64,000 bases of DNA from Bacteroidales bacterium (GTDB lineage Bacteria > Bacteroidota > Bacteroidia > Bacteroidales > UBA932). Under the pieces are notes generated by a model. That model did not search any database. It was not told the DNA's origin and was given only the letters and a program-made list of their open reading frames with translations. Location: assembly GCA_024401745.1 (NCBI GenBank), contig JAKSKK010000002.1:1-64000 (forward strand), given 5' to 3'. Positions 30,270-40,230 of the stretch are shown here, piece after piece (the first letter of the stretch is position 1; every line of letters starts with the position of its first letter). Position numbers and translations under genes: made by a program.

Positions 30270-31229
30270 ATGGGAAGAAGATTGGCATATCTGGCTGTTG
30301 TACTGCTTGTGTTGTGTTCATGCGGCGCCCGCAGGACGGTGAGCCCGGAGTACCGCAGCTTCCCACAGGTGCAGGTCCCCGGCATGTACACCACCCGTGA
30401 AGAGGTGGTCGACTATGTGGCAGCGCATTTCTGGGACGCGTATTTCGCCCAGTCAGGAGTCACCGACTCTGCCGCCGTGCTCGGAGTGAGGAAGGCCGAA
30501 GTGGAGCAGGCTCTGGCTAACTACATCGAGTTGCAGGACAACCTGCCGCTGGCAACGGCCCGGAAGAACATGAAGGGCCTTTTTGCCAAGGTCGAGGCCT
30601 GTCAGCAGGCCGACACCGGCTCGCTCTTCTATCTGCGCTTCACCGAGATGGTCGAGAAGTACCTCTACGACCCCAATTCCCCTCTGCGTAACGAGGACCT
30701 CTTCCTGCCCTTCGTCGAGGAGCTTGCCGAATGCCCCTTCACCGACACCCTGATGCGCACGGGCTACCGCTACATGGCCGCCATGTGCGCGCTCAACCCA
30801 GCCGGTTCGCCGGCCCCCGACTTCAGGTTCAAGGACATATCCGGCCGCATCCACAGCCTGTATGGCACCAAGGGAGAGTACACCATGCTCTTCTTCTCCA
30901 ATCCCGGCTGCGATGCCTGCAAGGTCATGATAGAAGACATCGACTCATGCCCGTCGGTCAGCAAGGCCATTGCCGACGGCCGCGTGGCGCTGGTGAACAT
31001 CTACATCGACCAGGAGATAGACAAATGGCGCGAATACGAGCCCACGTATCCACGCAGCTGGATCACCGGCTACGACTGGCTGTACGTCATACGCGACGAG
31101 CAGATCTACGACGTGAGGGCCATTCCCTCGCTCTATCTGCTTGACTCTGAAAAGAAGATCATAATGAAGGATGCGCCCACAGAGCGCGTACTGCACTATC
31201 TTGATGGTAAACTGCTTGAAAACCAATAA
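30270..31229 (+). CDS. DUF5106/thioredoxin-fold lipoprotein
   Basis: Protein of 319 residues with lipobox LCSC (Cys18). The first 170 residues are a helical domain like DUF5106, found before thioredoxin folds in Bacteroidetes. The C-terminal domain has FFSNPGCDACK with Cys214 and Cys217 as the redox pair, and a cis-Pro region AIPSLYLLD. Likely a periplasmic thiol-disulfide oxidoreductase; the partner is unknown. It begins a plus-strand group that continues 7 bases later with the GH3 gene. The upstream promoter is weak: TAACTTTA (30244-30251) is one base off consensus. Confidence 0.85.
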   Translation: MGRRLAYLAVVLLVLCSCGARRTVSPEYRSFPQVQVPGMYTTREEVVDYVAAHFWDAYFAQSGVTDSAAVLGVRKAEVEQALANYIELQDNLPLATARKNMKGLFAKVEACQQADTGSLFYLRFTEMVEKYLYDPNSPLRNEDLFLPFVEELAECPFTDTLMRTGYRYMAAMCALNPAGSPAPDFRFKDISGRIHSLYGTKGEYTMLFFSNPGCDACKVMIEDIDSCPSVSKAIADGRVALVNIYIDQEIDKWREYEPTYPRSWITGYDWLYVIRDEQIYDVRAIPSLYLLDSEKKIIMKDAPTERVLHYLDGKLLENQ

Positions 31230-31236
31230 ATAAATA

Positions 31237-33819
31237 ATGAACAGGAGACTAATCATAACACTATCCTTGGCACTCTGCCTGTCCGGTGCATGCACCCATT
31301 CTGAGTATCAGTACCCCTTCCAGGACCCGAAGCTTTCTCCGGAAAAAAGGGTCGACAACCTCATGTCGCTTCTGACCACCGAAGAGAAGATCTCCCTTCT
31401 GGTAGCGGAGCAGCCCGCCATCGAGAGGTTAGGCATACCTGCTTTCGAATGGGGCAATGAGGCGTGCCACGGCATACGTCAGAAGGGCGCAACCGTGTTC
31501 CCTCAGTCAATGGCCCTGGCAGCCAGCTTCGACAAGGAGCAGAACTATGAAGTCTTCTCAGCAGTCTCCGACGAGGCCCGCGCCACATGGAACCAGGGAT
31601 ATGGCGGCATCAGCTTCTGGACCCCCAACATCAACATAGTCCGCGACCCCCGATGGGGACGCAGCCAGGAAACCTACGGCGAGGACCCGTACCTCTCCGG
31701 AGTCATGGGCAGTGCCGTGGTCAACGGCCTGCAGGGCAACGACAGCCACTATCTCAAGACCGCGGCCTGCGCGAAGCATTATGCCGTGCACAGCGGCCCG
31801 GAGCCTCTCCGCCACAGATACAACCCTTCCGTTTCCGACCGTGACCTCTGGGATACCTATCTCCCTGCATTCAAGACACTTGTGCAGAAGGCGGGCGTGT
31901 CTGAGGTGATGTGCGCATACACCCGTTTCGAGGGCAAGCCCTGCTGCGCCAGCGACAAGCTTCTCACCGGAATCCTCCGCGACCAGTGGGGTTTCGACGG
32001 CATCGTCGTCACCGACTGCGGAGCCATTGGCGACTTCTACGAATACAACCACCACATGACCCATAAGGACGGTGTGGACGCCAGCGCAGACGCCATCCTG
32101 AGCGGCACGAACATCGAATGCGGAACCATCGGAGGCACCAACGCCTTCGTCAACCTCGGCAAGAGCCTCGAGCAGGGTCTCGTCAAGGAAGAGGACATCG
32201 ACAGGGTCCTGCGCGGTGCGCTCCTTCTCAGAATCAGACTCGGTAACCTCGATCCCGCAGAGCTGCTGCCCTGGAAGGATCTGGGCAAAGAGACGATGAG
32301 CTCCGAGGAACATCACCAGCTGGCCCTCAAGGCCGCGCGTGAGTCGATGACTCTCCTCGCCAACGACGGAACCCTCCCTCTTAAGAAGGATCTCAGGAAG
32401 ATACTCGTGGTCGGCCCCAATGCCGATGCTGCCAACATGCACCTCGGCAACTATAACGGAACCCCCACCGAGGAACACACTCAGTCCATACTCTCGGCGA
32501 TTAGGGAGGCAGTTGCCGGCACTGAAGTCCGTTACGTGAGGGGCTGCGGATACGCCCAGACCGAAGGCTCGACCTTTTACTTCGGCAAGCATCGCCTCAA
32601 ATCGGAATACTTCGATGGCGAGACCTTCTCCGGAAAGCCCATAGGCGCAGGCGAGGCCGGATACATCAACCTGAACCCCGACACCCCGCTGCCCGAGTTC
32701 CTGAAAGGTCACGACTCATATTCCATCCGCTACACCGGTGAGGTCAAGGTCGACACACCGTCGACCCTGCTCTACGTCATCAGGAGCAACATGCCTTTCT
32801 CCTTGAAGGTGAACGGACGTGAGATTGCAGGGCAGAAGGAAGTGCACCCCGAAATCGGATACGATTCAGTGCCCGACATGAATGACATAATCGAAGTGGA
32901 GCCCGGGAAGAAGTACGGATTCGTGCTCGAGTTCGTACATCCCGCAGGGGAAGCCGCCCATCTGTACTTCGACCTTGCCGAGCAGCACCCCGCTCCCGCA
33001 GAAAAGGTTGAAGTGGCCGACGAGGACGCCATCATCTTCGTAGGTGGCCTGAACTCCGACCTCGAGGGTGAACAGGCCTGCATACTTGCCGACGGCTTCA
33101 ATGGCGGCGACCGCACCAAGGTCGAGCTCCCCGTAGAACAGCAGGATCTCATAAGGAAGATGCATGCCACCGGCAAGCCCGTGGTAGTCGTGAACTGCTC
33201 TGGCAGTGCGGTGACCTTCACTGAGATAGAAGACCAGTACAATGCACTCCTTCAGGCATTCTACGGCGGCGAGGCCATGGGCCAGGCCATAGCCGACGTC
33301 CTGTTCGGAAACTACAATCCTGCCGGCAGGCTGCCAGTGACCGTATATGCATCCACAGACCAGCTTCCCGAGTTCAAGGACTACAACATGGAGGGCCGCA
33401 CATACCGCTACCTCCGCGGCGAGGAGCCCGAGTTCCCCTTCGGATACGGCTTGAGCTACACAACATTCGAGTACGGCCAGGCAACGCTTTCAGCAGGCTC
33501 AGTCAAGGCCGGCAAGGGCGTTGACGTCACCATACCCGTGACCAACACCGGCGCAGTCGCAGGCGACGAGGTGGTGCAGGTCTACATCAGGAGCCTCGAC
33601 GACCCCACCGCTCCCGTCAAGGAGCTCAAGGGCTTCGAGAGGGTCAATATCGAGCCCGGCCAGACCGCACAGGTGAAGATTTCCCTCGCAGGCGACTCCT
33701 TCGAGAGATACGACCTTGAGCAGAAGAAGGTCGCCGTGCACAAGGGCCGCTACCAGATCCTGTACGGATCCTCATCACGTGACGCTGACCTCAGCGCACT
33801 CGACTTCGAAATCAAGTAA
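31237..33819 (+). CDS. GH3 beta-xylosidase/beta-glucosidase with PA14 and FN3-like domains
   Basis: Exo-acting lipoprotein of 860 residues (SGAC, Cys19). GH3 N-terminal barrel with FWTPNINIVRDPRWGR, KHYAVHSGPE and nucleophile Asp260 in VVTDCGAI; the DCGAI form is common in beta-xylosidases. The GH3 C-terminal domain is split by a PA14-like insertion (about 440-560, SEYFDGETFSGKPI to PAGEAAHLYFD), and an FN3-like domain closes the protein (VTNTGAVAGDEVVQVYI). It would release xylose or glucose from oligosaccharides, completing what the PUL enzymes begin. It is followed by galM after 22 bases. Confidence 0.88.
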   Translation: MNRRLIITLSLALCLSGACTHSEYQYPFQDPKLSPEKRVDNLMSLLTTEEKISLLVAEQPAIERLGIPAFEWGNEACHGIRQKGATVFPQSMALAASFDKEQNYEVFSAVSDEARATWNQGYGGISFWTPNINIVRDPRWGRSQETYGEDPYLSGVMGSAVVNGLQGNDSHYLKTAACAKHYAVHSGPEPLRHRYNPSVSDRDLWDTYLPAFKTLVQKAGVSEVMCAYTRFEGKPCCASDKLLTGILRDQWGFDGIVVTDCGAIGDFYEYNHHMTHKDGVDASADAILSGTNIECGTIGGTNAFVNLGKSLEQGLVKEEDIDRVLRGALLLRIRLGNLDPAELLPWKDLGKETMSSEEHHQLALKAARESMTLLANDGTLPLKKDLRKILVVGPNADAANMHLGNYNGTPTEEHTQSILSAIREAVAGTEVRYVRGCGYAQTEGSTFYFGKHRLKSEYFDGETFSGKPIGAGEAGYINLNPDTPLPEFLKGHDSYSIRYTGEVKVDTPSTLLYVIRSNMPFSLKVNGREIAGQKEVHPEIGYDSVPDMNDIIEVEPGKKYGFVLEFVHPAGEAAHLYFDLAEQHPAPAEKVEVADEDAIIFVGGLNSDLEGEQACILADGFNGGDRTKVELPVEQQDLIRKMHATGKPVVVVNCSGSAVTFTEIEDQYNALLQAFYGGEAMGQAIADVLFGNYNPAGRLPVTVYASTDQLPEFKDYNMEGRTYRYLRGEEPEFPFGYGLSYTTFEYGQATLSAGSVKAGKGVDVTIPVTNTGAVAGDEVVQVYIRSLDDPTAPVKELKGFERVNIEPGQTAQVKISLAGDSFERYDLEQKKVAVHKGRYQILYGSSSRDADLSALDFEIK

Positions 33820-33841
33820 GAAACACAAAAAACTGATAATT

Positions 33842-34888
33842 ATGGCAACTATCAAAAGAAAACTCTGGGGCAGGGCGCAGGACGGCGCTGCCATCTACAA
33901 GTACACTCTCACCAATGAAAGTGGAGCAAACGTCGTGCTCAGCAATCTGGGTGCGGCCATCATCGGCATCAATGTTCCCGACAAGGCCGGCAAGCTCGCC
34001 GACGTTGTGATAGGCTACGGCAAGCCCGAGAGCTATTTCGGAGACGGTCCCTGCGCAGGAAAGTGCCCCGGCCGCTTCGCCAACAGAATCGCAGCCGGCA
34101 AGTTCACTCTTGACGGAGTCGAGTACACCCTTCCCATCAACAACGGTCCCAACCACCTGCATGGCGGTCCCGAGGGCATCCAGAACCAGGTATGGGAGTC
34201 ACGCAAGCACAAGGGTGGCGTAGAGTTCAAGTACACCGCCGCCGACGGCGAGATGGGTTATCCCGGCAACATCACCATCGTTGCCCGCTATGAGTGGAGC
34301 GATGCCAACGAGCTCCGTCTCACCTTCAGCGCACGCTGCGACAAGGCTACCGTGGTCAATCTGACCAACCATGCATACTTCAACCTGAACGGCAAGGGCT
34401 CAGTGCTCCAGCACTATCTCAGGCTCAACGCTTCAGAGTATCTGCCCACCGACCCTACCCTCATCCCTCTGGGAGACTCAGAGCCCGTTGCAGGCACTCC
34501 CATGGACTTCCTCAACGCCAAGACTCTCGGCCGCGACATCCACAAGGACTTCCCTGCACTGAACTACGGCAAGGGCTATGACGCATGCTGGTGCATCGAC
34601 GGCTACATGCCCGGACAGCTCCAGGAGGCAGCCGAGCTCTGGTCAAAGCGCAGCGGACGCGTGCTCAAGGTCTACACCACCCAGCCCGGCGTGCAGGTCT
34701 ATACCGGAAACTGGCTCAGCGGATGCCCTGCAGGCAAGCGTGGCCGCATCTACAGCGACTACAGCGCCGTGGCAATCGAGTGCCAGCACTATCCCGACAG
34801 CCCCAACAAGCCCGAGTATCCCAACACCGTGCTCCGTCCCGGCAAGGTATTCCACGAGGCCATCATCTTTGCATTCGGAGTAAAATAG
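33842..34888 (+). CDS. galM: Aldose 1-epimerase (galactose mutarotase)
   Basis: Enzyme of 348 residues that interconverts alpha and beta anomers of aldoses. Family residues: [22 protein letters not shown], the catalytic His in LTNHAYFNL and catalytic Glu in [13 protein letters not shown]. The start at 33842 follows the GH3 stop by 22 bases; a longer frame from 33716 lies inside GH3 and was rejected. No signal peptide, so it acts in the cytoplasm. Following GH3 it would process freed sugars. thyA starts just after its stop codon. Confidence 0.95.
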   Translation: MATIKRKLWGRAQDGAAIYKYTLTNESGANVVLSNLGAAIIGINVPDKAGKLADVVIGYGKPESYFGDGPCAGKCPGRFANRIAAGKFTLDGVEYTLPINNGPNHLHGGPEGIQNQVWESRKHKGGVEFKYTAADGEMGYPGNITIVARYEWSDANELRLTFSARCDKATVVNLTNHAYFNLNGKGSVLQHYLRLNASEYLPTDPTLIPLGDSEPVAGTPMDFLNAKTLGRDIHKDFPALNYGKGYDACWCIDGYMPGQLQEAAELWSKRSGRVLKVYTTQPGVQVYTGNWLSGCPAGKRGRIYSDYSAVAIECQHYPDSPNKPEYPNTVLRPGKVFHEAIIFAFGVK

Positions 34889-34889
34889 C

Positions 34890-35684
34890 ATGAAACAGTA
34901 TCTCGAGCTCCTGCAGGAGATCATGGACAAGGGTACGGTCAAGACCGACCGCACCGGAGTCGGCACCAAAAGCATCTTCGGACACCAGATGCGCTTCGAC
35001 CTCAGCGAGGGCTTTCCTCTGCTGACCACCAAGAAGGTGCACCTGAAGTCGATCATATACGAACTTCTCTGGTTCATCAGCGGCGACACGAACGTCAAGT
35101 ATCTCCAGGACCACAAGGTCTCCATCTGGGACGAGTGGGCCGACGAGAACGGCGACCTCGGCCCCGTGTACGGCCATCAGTGGCGCAGCTGGCCTGCTCC
35201 CGACGGACGCAGCATCGACCAGCTCTCACAGGTCATCGACCTTATCAAGAACCATCCCGATTCCCGCCGCATGCTCGTGTGCGCCTGGAACCCGGGCGAG
35301 GTCGACAAGATGGCCCTGCCTCCCTGCCACTGCATGTTCCAGTTCTACGTGGCTGACGGCAAGCTCAGCTGCCAGCTCTACCAGCGCAGCGCCGACACCT
35401 TCCTCGGCGTGCCGTTCAACATCGCATCCTACGCCCTGCTCACGATGATGATAGCCCAGTGCTGCGGCCTGCAGCCCGGCGAGTTCATCCACACCACGGG
35501 CGACACCCACATCTACCTCAACCATTTCGACCAGGTGCGCGAGCAGCTCTCACGCGAGCCCCGCGCCCTGCCCAGAATGAAACTCAATCCCGAGGTGAAG
35601 AGCGTGTTCGACTTCAAGTACGAAGACTTCGAACTTGTAGACTATGACCCCTGGCCCGCAATCAAGGCCCCTGTAGCAGTATAG
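34890..35684 (+). CDS. thyA: Thymidylate synthase
   Basis: Enzyme of 264 residues, the same length as E. coli ThyA, making dTMP from dUMP with methylene-tetrahydrofolate. Nucleophile Cys146 lies in [17 protein letters not shown] (phosphate binding), [13 protein letters not shown] and [10 protein letters not shown] are all present. It starts right after galM and ends 3 bases before folA, which regenerates the folate it consumes. Confidence 0.98.
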   Translation: MKQYLELLQEIMDKGTVKTDRTGVGTKSIFGHQMRFDLSEGFPLLTTKKVHLKSIIYELLWFISGDTNVKYLQDHKVSIWDEWADENGDLGPVYGHQWRSWPAPDGRSIDQLSQVIDLIKNHPDSRRMLVCAWNPGEVDKMALPPCHCMFQFYVADGKLSCQLYQRSADTFLGVPFNIASYALLTMMIAQCCGLQPGEFIHTTGDTHIYLNHFDQVREQLSREPRALPRMKLNPEVKSVFDFKYEDFELVDYDPWPAIKAPVAV

Positions 35685-35687
35685 ATC

Positions 35688-36176
35688 ATGGAAAAATGTC
35701 TTATCGTGGCCATCGGTGCCAATAACGAGATTGGTGTGAAGGGAACCCTTCCCTGGCATCTCAGCGAAGACCTCAAATACTTCAAGCGCATAACCAGCGG
35801 CTGCCCTGTTATCATGGGCCGCACCACCTATTTCTCGCTGCCTTTCAGACCTTTGAAGGGCCGCAAGAACATAGTTCTCAATGCTGGCGGAGACCTTATT
35901 CCAGAGGCGACCTGCGTCTACTCCTTCGAGGAGGCATACGCCGCAGCCGAGCCTGCCGAGAAGTGCTTCATAATGGGAGGTGCATCGGTCTACAGGGCTG
36001 CTGTGAACGACATGGACCGCCTGTACATCACCCATGTGCATGCCAGCATCCCCGAGGCTGACGCGTTCTTCCCTCAGATCGACCCCGCCATCTGGAAGGT
36101 GGAGTCACGCTCCGCAGTCTACAAGGACAAGGAGTGCGGTTATGAGTTCCAGTTCTTCGTGTACGTGAGGAAGTAA
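35688..36176 (+). CDS. folA: Dihydrofolate reductase
   Basis: Enzyme of 162 residues that reduces dihydrofolate with NADPH. It shows IGANNEIGVKGTLPWHL with the substrate-binding acidic region SEDLKYFK, then GCPVIMGRTTY and FIMGGASVYRA (NADPH-binding Gly pair). It lies 3 bases behind thyA, a classic pairing. Last gene of the unit; a new -7 box follows 13 bases after its stop. Confidence 0.97.
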   Translation: MEKCLIVAIGANNEIGVKGTLPWHLSEDLKYFKRITSGCPVIMGRTTYFSLPFRPLKGRKNIVLNAGGDLIPEATCVYSFEEAYAAAEPAEKCFIMGGASVYRAAVNDMDRLYITHVHASIPEADAFFPQIDPAIWKVESRSAVYKDKECGYEFQFFVYVRK

Positions 36177-36189
36177 GGAAAATAATTCC

Positions 36190-36197
36190 TATCTTTG
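36190..36197 (+). promoter_or_regulatory. -7 box of the SNF transporter gene
   Basis: TATCTTTG matches TAnnTTTG and lies 30 bases before the ATG at 36228. No TTTG at -33. It argues against a start at 36195, which would lie inside the promoter. Confidence 0.55.
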
Positions 36198-36227
36198 CTG
36201 CCTCAAACAGTTGGTAGGTATTATTTT

Positions 36228-37556
36228 ATGGCTTCTTCAGGCAAGGAGAAATTCGGCGGAAAAGCAGCTTATATCCTGGCGTTGGCGGGTTCGGCAATCG
36301 GGCTCGGCAACGTCTGGCGTTTCCCCTACATGGTCGGGGAGCATGGTGGTGCGGCATTCATCATCGTCTATGTGATCTGCGCATTCCTGATATCTCTGCC
36401 CATATTCCTCTCCGAGGCCGTGATAGGCAAGACCACTGGGCTCGGCCCTTACGAGGCGATGAACTCCCTCGCTCCGAAATCTCCCTGGAAAGGCCTTGGC
36501 ATACTCGCTGTGGTCAGCAGCTTCATCATCCTGTCGTTCTACTGCGTTGTGGGCGGATGGGCAGTCGACTATCTGTGCCGTTCATTTATTGGCGGAATAG
36601 GCGTGACCACCCGCGACGGAGCTTCCGCCCTGTTCGGCAGCGTGGCCGGATCGGTATGCGAGCCCCTTGTGGCCCATGCAGCCTTCCTCCTGCTCACTGC
36701 CGTGATCATCTATCTGGGTGTGCAGAAGGGCATAGAGCTGTTCTCGAAGGTTTCGATCCCCCTGCTGTTCGTGATGATGGTGATCGTGACCATCTACTCC
36801 GTAAGGCTTCCAGGCGCAGAGGAGGGAGTGAGGTACCTTCTCAAGCCCGACTTCTCGAAGATTGACGCATCCGCCGTTGCCAGCGCTCTGGGGCAGTCAT
36901 TCTTCTCTATGTCGCTCGGCGTCGGCATGGTGCTGACGTATACTTCATATTCGAGGAATGCCAACGTGGTCGAGGCCGGTGCCTGGACTGCAGTCTTCGA
37001 CACCCTTTTCGCCATCCTGGCAGGATTTGCAGTGATGCCGGCCGTCTTTGCCGGAGGCCTTGTGCCCGAAGCCGGTCCGTCTCTCGTGTTCGAGGCTCTG
37101 CCATACGTGTTCGGTCAGATGGCCGTGCATACTCCGATCTTCAGCCGAATAGTCACCATACTGTTCTTCATGTCAATCCTGCTCGCGGCGCTGAGCTCTT
37201 CAATATCGTTGCTCGAGACCTGCGTGAACCATCTCATGGAGCGCCGTAATTACAGGAGAGGCAGGGCAACCCTGCTCTTCGTCCTGCTGGCGTGGGCTCT
37301 CGGTGTGCTGTGCTCGCTGTCGTTCGGACCATTTGGCGGCATCAGGATCTTCGGCCAGACGATCTTCGGATTCTGTGACCTCCTCACCTCGAACTACCTC
37401 ATGACTCTCGGGGCACTCGCCTTCGCAATCTTTGTGGGCTGGAGAATGGACAAGCTTGAAATCCAGAGCCTGACGGGCAAGTTCTTCCATTTCATGATCA
37501 AATGGATTGTGCCTCTGGCCATCATCGCCATATTCGTAAGCAATCTCATCCTCTAG
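36228..37556 (+). CDS. Sodium-dependent transporter of the SNF/NSS family
   Basis: Inner-membrane symporter of 442 residues with about 12 hydrophobic segments. The family signature GSAIGLGNVWRFPYM lies in the first segment, where LeuT binds Na+ and substrate; GVGMVLTYTSYS marks the sixth. Bacterial members mostly carry amino acids; substrate not predictable here. ATG at 36228 was chosen over 36195 because of the promoter box between them. Confidence 0.93.
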   Translation: MASSGKEKFGGKAAYILALAGSAIGLGNVWRFPYMVGEHGGAAFIIVYVICAFLISLPIFLSEAVIGKTTGLGPYEAMNSLAPKSPWKGLGILAVVSSFIILSFYCVVGGWAVDYLCRSFIGGIGVTTRDGASALFGSVAGSVCEPLVAHAAFLLLTAVIIYLGVQKGIELFSKVSIPLLFVMMVIVTIYSVRLPGAEEGVRYLLKPDFSKIDASAVASALGQSFFSMSLGVGMVLTYTSYSRNANVVEAGAWTAVFDTLFAILAGFAVMPAVFAGGLVPEAGPSLVFEALPYVFGQMAVHTPIFSRIVTILFFMSILLAALSSSISLLETCVNHLMERRNYRRGRATLLFVLLAWALGVLCSLSFGPFGGIRIFGQTIFGFCDLLTSNYLMTLGALAFAIFVGWRMDKLEIQSLTGKFFHFMIKWIVPLAIIAIFVSNLIL

Positions 37557-37591
37557 CCGGACCAGCCGCCTTAATAATTTAAAATAATTAT

Positions 37592-37599
37592 TAAATTTG
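37592..37599 (+). promoter_or_regulatory. -7 box of mutS
   Basis: TAAATTTG matches TAnnTTTG, 22 bases before ATG 37622, in an A+T-rich gap. No -33 match. Confidence 0.5.
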
Positions 37600-37621
37600 C
37601 GTGATATACTTACGCAAAGCT

Positions 37622-40216
37622 ATGGCAAAGAGCAAGGAGGATACCCCGCTACTCAAACAATATTTCAACATCAAGGCCCAGCACCCCGAGGCGATACTCC
37701 TGTACCGCGTCGGCGACTTCTATGAGACCTATTCCGACGACGCCGTCCTTGTGAGCAAAGTCCTCGGAATCGTGCTTACGCGCCGCTCCAACGGCGAAAA
37801 GGGCGACACTCCCATGGCGGGATTCCCTCACCATGCACTTGAGAACTACCTCCAGAAACTTGTGCGCGGCGGCTACAAGGTGGCCATCTGCGACCAGCTG
37901 GAAGACCCTGCCCTGTGCAAGAACAAGCTCGTAAAGCGAGGAATCACTGAAATCCTCACTCCCGGAATCGCCTTCGGAGAGGGCATGCTGGAATGCAAGG
38001 AGCACAACTTCCTGTGCGGCCTTACCTTCGACGGCCCCGAATGCGGCGCAGCCTTCCTCGACGTGAGCACCGGCACTTTCCAGGTGACCCAGGGCAGCAT
38101 AGAGTACGTATCGACCCTTCTGGCAAGCATGCAGCCCAAGGAACTGGTTGTGCAGAGGGACGTGCTGCGTGCCGTCCGCGAGAAGTTCCACGACTACTAC
38201 GTCAGCTCGCTCGACGAATGGGCATTCGTGCAGGAGTCTGCCGTCGAGAAGCTCTGCAAGCAGCTGAGGGTCAGCAGCCTGAAAGGCTTCGGCATCGACC
38301 GTTATCCGCTTGCCATCTGCTCTGCAGGCGCGCTTGTGTACTATCTTGAGCAGACCGAGCATAGCGGCCTTGGCAATATCTGCAGCATACAGCGCATCGA
38401 CGAAGGCAAGTTCGTGTGGATGGACAAGTTCACCTTCCGCAACCTCGAGATATTCCAAAGCAACGCCGGCAAGGACGGTGTGTCGCTCGTCGACACTATC
38501 GACCGCAGCTGCTCTCCCATGGGCGCCCGCCTTCTGCGCGAGTGGCTTGCCATGCCGGTCATGGACCCCGCTGAGCTGGAGGCCCGCTACAGCGTCGTCC
38601 AGTTCTTCTACGACAACGACGAGGCTCTCAGTACCATCGAGGAGCATATCTCCGAGGTAGGCGATCTTGAGCGCATCATAGCCCGCGCCGCCAACGGAAA
38701 GATACTCCCTCGCGAGGTCATGCAGCTCGGAAGGTCGCTCAAGCGCATCACTCCCATACGCGAGCTCTGCTCGGGAACAGGAATAGAGGCTCTGGAGAAG
38801 CTCACAAAGGGCATGAAGAACACCGATGCCCTGCTGGAGCGCATACGCAGCACCATGTCCGACAGTCCCGCCGCCGCGCTCGGAAAGGGCGACATCATCG
38901 CTCCCGGCGTGGATGCCGAGCTCGATGAGCTCCGCAGCATATCCCGCGGAGGCAAGGACTATCTCCTGCAGCTGCAGCAGCGCGAGATCGAGCGCACAGG
39001 CATATCCTCCCTCAAGATCAGCTACAACAACGTGTTCGGCTATTATATCGAGGTCCGCAACTCCTTCAAGGACAAGGTCCCGCCCGAGTGGATACGCAAG
39101 CAGACCCTGGTGAACGCCGAGCGCTACATAACCGAGGAACTCAAGGAATACGAGCAGAAGATCCTCAGCGCCGAGGCTACAATCTACGAGCTCGAGAGCC
39201 GCATATACGGCGCCCTCGTGGCTGACATCCAGAAGCGCATACGCGACATTCAGGAGAACTGCCGCATCGTGGCACAGCTCGACGTGCTGCGCGGCTTTGC
39301 AAGGCAGGCAATTGACCGTGGCTACTGCCGCCCAGTGGTCAACAAGAGCAACGTCCTCGAGATAAAGGCCGGCCGTCACCCCGTGATCGAGACCCTTATG
39401 GCCCCGGGCGAGGAGTTTGTTCCGAACGACCTCTTCATGGACAGCAAGAGCGAGCAGATAATGATCCTGACCGGCCCCAACATGGCCGGAAAGTCAGCCC
39501 TGCTGAGGCAGACGGCACTGATAGTGCTGATGGCCCAGATAGGCTCGTTCGTGCCTGCCTCAAGCGCCCACATGGGCTTCTTCGACAAGATTTTCACCCG
39601 CGTGGGTGCCACCGACAACATCTCCCGCGGCGAATCCACCTTCATGGTCGAGATGCTCGAGACCTCGATGATCATGCACAACCTCAGCTCCCGCTCGCTC
39701 GTCCTGCTGGATGAGATCGGGCGTGGAACCTCGACCTACGACGGCATGAGCATAGCCCGCGCCCTGGTGGAGTACATTCACAGGTGGGGACGCGGCGCGA
39801 AGACCCTGTTCGCAACGCACTACCACGAGCTAAACGACCTCGAGAACGAGTATCAGCGCGTGCACAACTGGCACATCGCCGTGAAGGAGGAGGGCAAGGA
39901 TGTGATCTTCCTCCGCAAGCTCGAGAGGGGAGGCGTGGCACACAGCTTCGGTATACATGTGGCAAGGCTAGCCGGAATGCCGCACGAGGTGATAGAGAGC
40001 GCCGAGAGGACTCTTCGCACCCTCGAGGCCAAGGAGAAGAACATGGGCGCCATGGACATCCAGGACGACGGATCCATGCAGCTCAGCTTCTTCCAGCTTG
40101 ACGACCCGACTCTCGGCTCGCTGAAGGAGAAGCTCGAGAAGGCCGACCTCAACAACATGACGCCCCTGCAGGCCTTCGACCTGCTCAGGGACATGAAGAA
40201 AGAATTGGGAATATAA
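37622..40216 (+). CDS. mutS: DNA mismatch repair protein MutS
   Basis: Protein of 864 residues that recognises mismatches and recruits repair. Mismatch-probing FYE motif in RVGDFYETY; connector, lever and clamp regions follow; the ATPase has Walker A GPNMAGKS, the signature region STFMVEML and Walker B LVLLDEIGRGTSTYDG, then ATHYHEL. ATG 37622 was preferred to 37601 because the latter lies within the predicted transcription start region. tsaD follows after 14 bases. Confidence 0.98.
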   Translation: MAKSKEDTPLLKQYFNIKAQHPEAILLYRVGDFYETYSDDAVLVSKVLGIVLTRRSNGEKGDTPMAGFPHHALENYLQKLVRGGYKVAICDQLEDPALCKNKLVKRGITEILTPGIAFGEGMLECKEHNFLCGLTFDGPECGAAFLDVSTGTFQVTQGSIEYVSTLLASMQPKELVVQRDVLRAVREKFHDYYVSSLDEWAFVQESAVEKLCKQLRVSSLKGFGIDRYPLAICSAGALVYYLEQTEHSGLGNICSIQRIDEGKFVWMDKFTFRNLEIFQSNAGKDGVSLVDTIDRSCSPMGARLLREWLAMPVMDPAELEARYSVVQFFYDNDEALSTIEEHISEVGDLERIIARAANGKILPREVMQLGRSLKRITPIRELCSGTGIEALEKLTKGMKNTDALLERIRSTMSDSPAAALGKGDIIAPGVDAELDELRSISRGGKDYLLQLQQREIERTGISSLKISYNNVFGYYIEVRNSFKDKVPPEWIRKQTLVNAERYITEELKEYEQKILSAEATIYELESRIYGALVADIQKRIRDIQENCRIVAQLDVLRGFARQAIDRGYCRPVVNKSNVLEIKAGRHPVIETLMAPGEEFVPNDLFMDSKSEQIMILTGPNMAGKSALLRQTALIVLMAQIGSFVPASSAHMGFFDKIFTRVGATDNISRGESTFMVEMLETSMIMHNLSSRSLVLLDEIGRGTSTYDGMSIARALVEYIHRWGRGAKTLFATHYHELNDLENEYQRVHNWHIAVKEEGKDVIFLRKLERGGVAHSFGIHVARLAGMPHEVIESAERTLRTLEAKEKNMGAMDIQDDGSMQLSFFQLDDPTLGSLKEKLEKADLNNMTPLQAFDLLRDMKKELGI

Positions 40217-40230
40217 AGAATCAGAATATC

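Noticed and set aside
31558..32712. 384-codon minus-strand frame opposite the GH3 gene
   Set aside because: Antisense shadow of a well-supported GH3 enzyme; composition and lack of motifs argue against a gene.
36176..36190. AGGAA-AATAA-TTCCT as a terminator after folA
   Set aside because: Only a 5-bp A+T-rich stem without a T-run; too weak.
37649..39379. Long open frame (576 codons) on the minus strand opposite mutS
   Set aside because: It is fully antisense to an unmistakable MutS, has no family motif or promoter, and such frames are expected in G+C-biased codons.
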